A DNA stretch of 64,000 nt from Cytophagales bacterium. Its GTDB lineage: Bacteria > Bacteroidota > Bacteroidia > Cytophagales > Spirosomataceae. The notes beneath the pieces are model-generated. The model made no database searches, was not told the DNA's origin, and saw only the letters and a list, made by a program, of their open reading frames with translations. The translations under genes were made by a program, and so were the position numbers. The stretch spans positions 119,178 through 183,177 of the forward strand of contig JAAFJE010000013.1 in assembly GCA_013298025.1 (NCBI GenBank), in the 5' to 3' direction. Below are positions 57,837 through 64,000 of this stretch, in pieces; the stretch's first letter is position 1, and every line of letters starts with the position of its first letter.

Positions 57837-60365
57837 TTAGGGTACTGGCTCGAAAAACACCCATGTTTCACCGGGTTTTGTGCCTTCGATGCCTTCTTGA
57901 AATTGTTGCATGAGTTGGTTCCAAGCTACCATTTTAGGGTTATTTTCGGTAGTACGAGGATTGAGATGGTCGAGGGTTTCGTTTGCTGGAATACTGATAA
58001 TCAACAGCAATTGTCGCCCATTTTTATAAATTAATAATTGTTGAAAATCGGCTTTACAAAAGCCTTGCGATACCTCTGGCCATTCGTTGAATTGTTTGGC
58101 ATGATAATCGAGATACGCCTGTTGTTTTGCTGGTTGAGCAACTAAATTAGCGGTTAGGATAATATGTTTGAGTGGTGGGTTTGTTGGTCTTTTTTCACCA
58201 CAATTGTTTCTATTAAATTCGTAAAAATAATCGTCGTAGGTTTGAAGTTTCGCTTGTGGAAATTGTTGTTTTAGTCTTTCTTTTAAGACAAAAACATCTT
58301 GTACTTTTCCGAAAAATAAAACCCTGTTTTGCCATTGGTACAAGCCATTTGTAGGTAATTGGTATTTGGCTAAAAAGGCTTTGATTTGAACTAAAGGAAT
58401 ATTTTTATCAGAAAAAATGAGTTCTAATCCTACGGGTTTTTCTTTGTTGATTGCCAGCAAGGTATCGTTTGGCGTGCTATGTGCCAACAAGTATCGAAAA
58501 GCAGGTCTCAGGCCGGCTTGTTGTTTGATGCTATCGGCTACCATTGGGCCATTGTTTTCCCAACGGTTATTAGGGCCATTGGCATTTTGCAAAAACTTTT
58601 CGGCGGGTGTCCAGTTATGTTGGATGGTCATAAACGACGAACCTTCATCGGTATAAAGGTAAAACCAATGGCTCGGTATATGGGCGTAAGGGGCTTTGTA
58701 AATGCTGTCGATATAGTTGTGGGTAATCCAAGTGTTGGGCTGTGCCGACAAGGTATAAATGCCTGCTACATCGTACATTTGCTTGCCATAGTGATGAATT
58801 TTATTGGCAACAATGCGGTTGTTTTTCATCACATTTACGGTGGGTGTCCAACCCCAGCCAAGGCTTATGCCTGAATAATTTACCTGATTGATTTCATTGT
58901 GTAAAATATGTACGTCTTGCACATATCCTGCCCCAATGCCTACGCTGCCCCAATCTTCGTTGGTGGCATCGGTGATGAGGTTGTTTTGTACAATGATATT
59001 TTTCACTAAAACACGTTCATCTGTGGGCTGATAAGGGAGGTGTATTTCGGTGGCTTCGTCTGAAAATTCCCCTATTAGAAGGGCTGTTCCGCCGATGTCT
59101 TTGAATACATTGCCTTCGATAAGGTGTTGGTCGAGTCCTCTGTAATAGTCTAATCCTGTAGATGCCAAATGCTCGAAACGACAAGCCTCAAAACGGGTAT
59201 GTTTGGCAAAACTTACCTGCACGGCGGCGGCTGGGCGTGTAATCCAAGCTTGGTTTTCGAGGGTCTTTTTTTCGGGTGTACCTGCTATTTTGAGTTTATA
59301 GGCTTCTGTCATGGGCATTCCTGCTTGGTGTGGTACGTGTCCTTCCAACGAAGGGCGAAGCCATGAACTATGCTGGAATTGTATATGGCTAAAATACAGG
59401 TATTCGACAGGCTTTTCTGCCGTTCCTTCTATACGCAAAAGATGCTCTAAAACAGGAATTACCGCAGAGGCTTGGCTCATGTTTTCGTTGGCACGAGGTA
59501 TATAATACAGCTTTTGTGTGTTGGTGTCATAAAACCATTCACCAGCTTCGTCTAAAAAAGCAAGGTTATTGCTGAGGTAAAATGCCGAGTTGCCTGTTTC
59601 TTTTGAAATCCAAGGAGCAGGCCAAGGGTGTTCGCTTTGTAGCTTGCTTTCGGGTTGGTAAAAATGCAAAGCCGCACTATCGCCTTGTATATCAATTGAT
59701 TTTATGCGTAAATTGGCTATTTCCCACCATTGATGAATGAGCATTTCCGTGCCTCGAATATTGCTATTGGTGAGGTTTTGAGGCTTGGGAATCCAGCAAA
59801 TTTCTTGTTTTTTGTCCCAAGCTAAAATCCTAAGCATTTGCCCCTCATGGGTGTTTTTTGCCCTAACAGCCTTATGACCATTCACCCAAAGTTGTCGAAA
59901 CAACAAAGGATTATCGCCAAGCGTAGGTACTGTTGCAACCCACACTTTTCCTTTGGCTTTCTGCGAAAGTCCTGCCAAGGGCTCTTTGATCAGTTGCCAG
60001 TTGGTAATAGGCATTCCGCCACTGAGCGTCACATCTTCGTTGGGTGCAGCACTGACAATCGTGGGCGATTGAGCCGTACCAGCATCTTCGGGTTTTATCC
60101 GAATCGACGCTGTAAGAAAATACGTTCCTCCTTTAAGATAAATATGTACAGCCTCTTGTGGGTTGTTTTGTTTGAGTCGGCGTAGTTCTCGTACTTTTCT
60201 AAAAGCCATACTAAGGCTTGCCAAGGGTTCGGTCTTATTGCCAAGGGCTTGGTCATTGCCTGTAGGTGCAACCCATACTTCGGATATTTGTCCAAAACTA
60301 ACCGAACAAAATCCAAAAAATAGCCCTAAAAATACACCTGCAAACAAAATACGCCAAGATTTCAT
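57837..60365 (-). CDS. Right-handed beta-helix protein fused to L-rhamnose mutarotase domain
   Basis: Probable secreted glycan hydrolase with sugar anomerase tail. The ATG at 60365 (MKSWRILFAGVFLGLFFGFC) starts the signal peptide, giving 842 aa. Residues about 26-640 form a parallel beta-helix like GH141-type enzymes (VWVAPTGNDQALGNKTEPLASL, MYDVAGIYTLSAQPNTWITHN). A short domain follows at about 650-722. Residues about 733-842 match RhaM: LDYHAKQFNEWPEV with H755, QLLIYKNGRQLLLIISI, WNQLMQQFQ and a terminal WVFFEPV. RhaM is normally a free 104-residue protein, so the fusion is notable and supports a rhamnoside substrate. It is 11 bp before the Gfo/Idh gene. Confidence 0.82.
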   Translation of the reverse strand: MKSWRILFAGVFLGLFFGFCSVSFGQISEVWVAPTGNDQALGNKTEPLASLSMAFRKVRELRRLKQNNPQEAVHIYLKGGTYFLTASIRIKPEDAGTAQSPTIVSAAPNEDVTLSGGMPITNWQLIKEPLAGLSQKAKGKVWVATVPTLGDNPLLFRQLWVNGHKAVRAKNTHEGQMLRILAWDKKQEICWIPKPQNLTNSNIRGTEMLIHQWWEIANLRIKSIDIQGDSAALHFYQPESKLQSEHPWPAPWISKETGNSAFYLSNNLAFLDEAGEWFYDTNTQKLYYIPRANENMSQASAVIPVLEHLLRIEGTAEKPVEYLYFSHIQFQHSSWLRPSLEGHVPHQAGMPMTEAYKLKIAGTPEKKTLENQAWITRPAAAVQVSFAKHTRFEACRFEHLASTGLDYYRGLDQHLIEGNVFKDIGGTALLIGEFSDEATEIHLPYQPTDERVLVKNIIVQNNLITDATNEDWGSVGIGAGYVQDVHILHNEINQVNYSGISLGWGWTPTVNVMKNNRIVANKIHHYGKQMYDVAGIYTLSAQPNTWITHNYIDSIYKAPYAHIPSHWFYLYTDEGSSFMTIQHNWTPAEKFLQNANGPNNRWENNGPMVADSIKQQAGLRPAFRYLLAHSTPNDTLLAINKEKPVGLELIFSDKNIPLVQIKAFLAKYQLPTNGLYQWQNRVLFFGKVQDVFVLKERLKQQFPQAKLQTYDDYFYEFNRNNCGEKRPTNPPLKHIILTANLVAQPAKQQAYLDYHAKQFNEWPEVSQGFCKADFQQLLIYKNGRQLLLIISIPANETLDHLNPRTTENNPKMVAWNQLMQQFQEGIEGTKPGETWVFFEPVP

Positions 60366-60413
60366 AAAAGTCGATACGCCCAATTGTGTCAAAAAAATAC
60401 AATATTTGAAACA

Positions 60414-60421
60414 CAAAGATA
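60414..60421 (-). promoter_or_regulatory. Candidate -7 box of an internal promoter
   Basis: TATCTTTG on the minus strand (CAAAGATA on plus), a perfect TAnnTTTG, 48 bp before the beta-helix gene start. No good TTTG lies 19-21 nt upstream, so support is partial. Confidence 0.35.
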
Positions 60422-60492
60422 GGGGAGTTGCTAGGTGCTTATTTGTATCATTTTCTCAATGTATTATACAATTTTGTCTTAGATAAACAACC

Positions 60493-61638
60493 TTATTTTT
60501 TCTGTTCTACCTTGTTTGGTTCTACAAAGGAAAGTGTACTTTTTCCTAGGTCTTTAGAGGTTGCTACGGCAATTCCTCGTTGGTCGTGTTGATTGACGGC
60601 ACAATAAAAATGATACACGATTCCTTTGTGCTTGATGACAAACGATTTGTGGGCATAGGTATTATCGTAGGGTTCTGAAGATTGTACCAAATTGTCGCCT
60701 GTCCAGTCTGTCCAATGTACTAAATCATAAGAAGCGGCAAAGCGATTAAACGCTCCTTTGCGGTCTTGCCAAAATGCCCCAAAGTAAAACATCACATACA
60801 CATCGCCTATTTTTTGAATGATGGGGTCGCCCGTAATGCCCACAGGATGCTGTACAATTGGCTCTTTGATGTAGCGTTGCCAATGTTCCATATCGTCTGA
60901 TACCGCCATGCCGATGCGTTCGTACCAACGTGTTTTTTTGTTGTTGAGTGCCGAGTCGCCGTTGGCATTGTAGTACATCACAAAACTATGCCCTGTAAGG
61001 CGTTGTTTATCTTCTATGATGCTGCTTTTGAAGAGCTTACGGTTTTCCCACCAACGCACATCTGTATCTTTTGAGGTAAGTACAGGTTGTGGCAGACGTA
61101 CCCATTCATGGGTTTGGGTAGGGTTTTGTGTGGTGTAGGCGATACCAATGGATAAATCGCCAGCTTCGTAGCCAGTACTTTTACCCCCAAAATACGAGAG
61201 CCAATATTTACCTTGGTATTTTTTGATACGATATTTTCCACCCCATTGGGTTTCTAAAAGTGCCAAATACCCTGCTTTTTGGTTGGCATCCCATTGGGTA
61301 CTATCGGTAAAAGACATGATTTTTCCCAATTTTTCCCAATGCAATAAATCTTTGCTTTGGGCAAGCCATGTTTCGTAACCTCGTCCGCCGAAGGTAAGGT
61401 AAGTCATGTACCAATGTTTGCCTTTTTTGAAAATCGTCGGACAATCCATTTTTTCATTATTATCCTTCGGACTAATCACCAAACCATATTTATAAGGCGT
61501 TTTTACAGCCTGATAAATGGCTTCCATGCGTTCGGGAGCTACAATTTTTTGTGCTATACTGTGTATAGTAAAATATAGAATAAAAATAAATGCTAATGTA
61601 AAATTGCGAGTTGTGAATGGTGAGTTTAAAATTTTCAT
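60493..61638 (-). CDS. Beta-propeller glycosidase (GH43/GH32-clan-like)
   Basis: Five-bladed propeller enzyme, probably secreted (signal peptide ending IHSIAQ). 381 aa. Blade-type motifs: MDCPTIFKKGKHWYMTYLTFGG with a candidate catalytic Asp, YRIKKYQGKYWLSYFGG, WYERIGMAVSDDMEHWQRY, GDPIIQKIGDVYVMFYFG and GIVYHFYCAV. No confident GH family can be named from motif reading; GH43, GH117 or a related uncharacterised group are possible. It precedes the beta-helix gene by 127 bp in the same operon, so the same rhamnose/galactose-containing glycan is a likely substrate. Confidence 0.68.
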   Translation of the reverse strand: MKILNSPFTTRNFTLAFIFILYFTIHSIAQKIVAPERMEAIYQAVKTPYKYGLVISPKDNNEKMDCPTIFKKGKHWYMTYLTFGGRGYETWLAQSKDLLHWEKLGKIMSFTDSTQWDANQKAGYLALLETQWGGKYRIKKYQGKYWLSYFGGKSTGYEAGDLSIGIAYTTQNPTQTHEWVRLPQPVLTSKDTDVRWWENRKLFKSSIIEDKQRLTGHSFVMYYNANGDSALNNKKTRWYERIGMAVSDDMEHWQRYIKEPIVQHPVGITGDPIIQKIGDVYVMFYFGAFWQDRKGAFNRFAASYDLVHWTDWTGDNLVQSSEPYDNTYAHKSFVIKHKGIVYHFYCAVNQHDQRGIAVATSKDLGKSTLSFVEPNKVEQKK

Positions 61639-61737
61639 TTTCGGATACTTATAGTTATTGACTGAATGAGCGAATTATGAATTAATGTTTTTATTTTCAA
61701 TTATTTATAGATGAAATTGACAATTCAGTCTTAGCAC

Positions 61738-63006
61738 TTAATCACTTTTTTTACGCCAGTAGTTTGCCAAAATAGAGCCAGAAATATTCATCCACGGACT
61801 AAACACGGCTGCTGGTAAGCCAACCGTTCCGAGTTTGCCCATGGTTCCAGCCAAACCAGAAGCCATGCCACCGTTTTGTAAGCCTACTTCAAAAGCAATG
61901 GTTCGGGCAGAAGGCTTGTCTAACCCAAACAAACGAGCAAGCCAAAAGCCAAAAAAATAACCTGCTGCATTATGAATGACCGATACAATGAAAAGCAAGC
62001 CGCCTACTTTGAGCAAGTTATCTCGTCCTGCGGCCGTTGTGACGGTTGTAAAGTAAATGATGCCAAACATGGAAAGCAAGGGCATGATTTTTTCGAGTGT
62101 TGGAAAACTTTTTTGTAAAAAATAATAAAAAGTACCAAATACCCATGCTCCTAAGATGAAGCAAGCAATTTCAAGGCTATCGAGCCATGCTTTCGGATAA
62201 GCATTTGCCTTGAACAAAGGCATCCATAAACTGATAGATAAACCTATAATTATCAGTGAAATAATGGCTATTATGAAGGTTCTTTGCTGTTGTTGAGTGG
62301 TTGCTGTTTTTAAGAAATCGGCTAGCAGTGCTGCTCCAATCGGAATCAACACAATTTTGATGATTTCAAACATCATATTAATAAACTCAATATGAATCAA
62401 TGTACCTGCCAATAATTGCATGAGCAAGGGCGTTAAAAAGGGGGCAGCTAAAGTTGCCATAGCGGTTACGACAACCGATAGCACTAAATTGGCTTTTGCC
62501 AAATACACCATTACGTTGGAGGCCAAACCCGACGAACACGAACCAATCAGGATAATGCCTGCGGCAATTTCGGCATCGAAAGTAAAGATTTTGGTAAGTA
62601 GCCAGCCCATCAAAGGCATCACGGTGAAATGACAAAAGAGTCCTATTAAAACGCCTTTGCCTGTGCTTGCCAAACCCGAAAAATCTTTGAGTCGAATATG
62701 CGTTCCCATGCCAAACATCACCAACTGAATAATCCCCAAAATGAGCCATTTGTTGCGTAAATCAACACTTCCCCATTGTTTGAACGCCTGTGGAAACAAT
62801 AAACCTGCACATACCGCTACAATAATCCAAGCGGTATATTGGTAATTTTGTAAGGCCTGCACCGAACGAATCCCAATAGCCAAGCAGATACAAGAGGCAA
62901 GCATGGCTATAGGAAAAAGCGAAGAGTTTGCTTGAAAAAATAATCCTATGGTGCATACCAAACAAAAGAATCCTGCGTATAAACAAATTTTTGAAAGTAT
63001 TTTCAT
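61738..63006 (-). CDS. BASS-family (bile acid:sodium symporter-like) transporter
   Basis: Sodium-coupled organic anion or sugar-acid transporter. 422 aa with about 11 membrane segments. The inverted-repeat crossover motifs are seen: LIGSCSSGLASNVMVYLAKAN in the first half and IAFEVGLQNGGMASGLA in the second. An extra N-terminal hairpin of about 80 residues (YAGFFCLVCTIGLFF) precedes the core. It lies 43 bp after the racemase-family gene. Together with the SSS symporter this gives the operon two inner-membrane uptake routes; the cargo is unknown. Confidence 0.87.
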   Translation of the reverse strand: MKILSKICLYAGFFCLVCTIGLFFQANSSLFPIAMLASCICLAIGIRSVQALQNYQYTAWIIVAVCAGLLFPQAFKQWGSVDLRNKWLILGIIQLVMFGMGTHIRLKDFSGLASTGKGVLIGLFCHFTVMPLMGWLLTKIFTFDAEIAAGIILIGSCSSGLASNVMVYLAKANLVLSVVVTAMATLAAPFLTPLLMQLLAGTLIHIEFINMMFEIIKIVLIPIGAALLADFLKTATTQQQQRTFIIAIISLIIIGLSISLWMPLFKANAYPKAWLDSLEIACFILGAWVFGTFYYFLQKSFPTLEKIMPLLSMFGIIYFTTVTTAAGRDNLLKVGGLLFIVSVIHNAAGYFFGFWLARLFGLDKPSARTIAFEVGLQNGGMASGLAGTMGKLGTVGLPAAVFSPWMNISGSILANYWRKKSD

Positions 63007-63049
63007 GCCTATGTTTCAGATTAAGAGGAAGTTGTGTAATAGTTTTGTG

Positions 63050-63709
63050 CTATTTTGATAGCTGTTTTTGTAAATGTTGAATGGCAATACTGGGGCTTGC
63101 CAAAATCGGAATTTGTTTATCCGACTCAGGAAGGTGCTGTACGACACGAGCCATAGAAGCCTGTGCCAATACAATCACATCGACTTTTTTGCTGAGTGAA
63201 CTAAGTGCTTCGACAACTTTGGCATCGTGGATATGGGCTTCTCCACGCATGAGGGCATCAAATGCTCCTTCGCATAAAACGGCTTGGATTGTTACGGCTT
63301 TGCCAAATTTATCGGCTCTTCTTTGTACCAAATCGGCAGTAGGATTTAAGGTAGAAGATAAGGTGGCGATAACGCCAATGTTTGTTCCTAAACGTACCGC
63401 TTCGTCGGCCATAGGTTCATCTACACGCAAGACGGGAATGTCTGCCAAGGCAGCGGCTTGTTCTACGGCTGGGCCAATAGACGAACACGTTACCAACACT
63501 TGGTCGGCACCACCTAGTTGTGCCGATTGCACATAGCTTACCACTTGTCGAGCAATGCTGGGCGTAAGGCTTTCGTTGGCAATAATGTTTTTTACTAAAA
63601 AGTCATCAACAATATTAAATACTTGCACCTCTGGTAAATGCTTTTGACAAAGCTCCTGAAATACAGGAATTAATGTAGCTGAGGTATGGATAAGGGCTAA
63701 TCTTTTCAT
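63050..63709 (-). CDS. Asp/Glu racemase-superfamily protein lacking the second catalytic Cys
   Basis: 219 aa. The fold start LALIHTSATLIPVFQEL and the first cysteine motif VTCSSIGPA (C75) fit the aspartate/glutamate/hydantoin racemase group. The second active-site cysteine expected around residue 184 is missing: the sequence there reads VIVLAQASMARV. C146 is elsewhere. Two-base racemisation is thus unlikely; a single-Cys isomerase or decarboxylase activity is possible. It is the first gene of the long minus-strand operon, next to the BASS transporter. Substrate unknown. Confidence 0.8.
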   Translation of the reverse strand: MKRLALIHTSATLIPVFQELCQKHLPEVQVFNIVDDFLVKNIIANESLTPSIARQVVSYVQSAQLGGADQVLVTCSSIGPAVEQAAALADIPVLRVDEPMADEAVRLGTNIGVIATLSSTLNPTADLVQRRADKFGKAVTIQAVLCEGAFDALMRGEAHIHDAKVVEALSSLSKKVDVIVLAQASMARVVQHLPESDKQIPILASPSIAIQHLQKQLSK

Positions 63710-63915
63710 TTTTTGTAAAGTAGTAAATTATTAGTTAGTGAGTTGTGAGTCAGTGAATTGTGAGTCTGTGAAATGGGGTAATCTTTTTATTTTCAGGTAC
63801 TTATAGCTTACATTACGCAAGTCTAATTTTGTCAAAATAAATTACAAGTATTTGAAAATAAAATTACTAATTCTGTCCTTGCCTAAAATAGGTTGCCTTC
63901 AAAAGGCAACAAATA
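63710..63915. other. Intergenic region before the right-edge gene
   Basis: 206 bp. Holds two 15-bp direct repeats AGTGArTTGTGAGTC (63737-63751 and 63752-63766), a TAATTTTG box at 63824-63831, and a perfect 8-bp hairpin GTTGCCTT/AAGGCAAC (63892-63910) 5 bp before the ATG at 63916. An IS end may lie in this region, but no terminal repeat could be proved. Confidence 0.45.
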
Positions 63916-64000
63916 ATGGCAAATTCAAAATCAAAAACTGGAAAAAGTACAAAATACGAGATTCGTCAAAGTCGTATTTTCAGTGAGTCGTTCAAACGAG
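63916..64000 (+). CDS. Start of a possible transposase (OrfA-type), cut by the window
   Basis: Only 28 residues are visible from the ATG: a Ser/Lys-rich start followed by YEIRQSRIFSESFKR. The FSESFKR segment resembles the beginning of the helix-turn-helix in IS3-family OrfA proteins (FSxxFKxxxV). The frame stays open to the window end. If right, a mobile element adjoins the operon. Too short for a firm call. Confidence 0.45.
   Translation, partial: MANSKSKTGKSTKYEIRQSRIFSESFKR

Overview
The window looks like part of a Bacteroidota genome, most likely a Cytophagales-type environmental glycan degrader. Reasons: low GC, SusC/SusD pairs, lipoprotein CAZymes, an ECF sigma/FecR/STN-SusC signalling set, and promoters of the Bacteroidota form (TTTG, about 19 nt, TAnnTTTG). 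No search could be run; family calls come from motifs, length and context.

Left part (1-13.5 kb): the tail of a SusC transporter cut by the window edge, its SusD, two GH78-type rhamnosidases, a DUF4202 protein on the other strand and a GH2 beta-galactosidase. This reads as a polysaccharide utilisation locus (PUL) for a rhamnose/galactose-containing glycan.

Replicon core (13.5-18.9 kb): on the minus strand lie a Rep_3-type initiator, ParA and a ParB-like protein. Behind rep are six iterons at exact 21-22 bp spacing, a seventh isolated iteron, a near-consensus DnaA box, and a 12-copy array of about 77-bp hairpin repeats. The window is therefore probably from a plasmid or second replicon (or an integrated one) that carries the surrounding sugar genes.

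Xylan part (19-36.7 kb): a LacI regulator with an unusual N-terminal zinc ribbon, mannonate dehydratase (uxuA), GH67 alpha-glucuronidase, an SDR oxidoreductase, ECF sigma factor, FecR anti-sigma, STN-containing SusC, SusD, a GH10 xylanase with an inserted carbohydrate-binding domain, a GH35-like enzyme and a GH43 enzyme. Together they would bind and import glucuronoxylan fragments, remove (methyl)glucuronate and xylose/arabinose, and feed glucuronate into the fructuronate-mannonate-KDG route.

Middle (36.7-45.3 kb): a MarR-controlled RND efflux operon (outer membrane factor, adaptor, pump) with matching operator dyads before marR and before the efflux genes; an isolated endolysin-holin pair with no other phage genes; a YHS-domain protein and a DoxX-like protein.

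Right part (45.3-63.7 kb): fourteen genes in a row on the minus strand, from an Asp/Glu racemase-family protein through a BASS transporter, beta-propeller glycosidase, beta-helix/rhamnose-mutarotase fusion, Gfo/Idh/MocA oxidoreductase, GH78 rhamnosidase, BNR-sialidase-like protein, Fe-alcohol dehydrogenase, DapA-family aldolase, PdxA-family dehydrogenase, four-carbon acid sugar kinase and SSS transporter to an STN-fused esterase. This looks like release, uptake and catabolism of a rhamnosyl/acid-sugar compound. The last 85 bases begin a gene that resembles a transposase.
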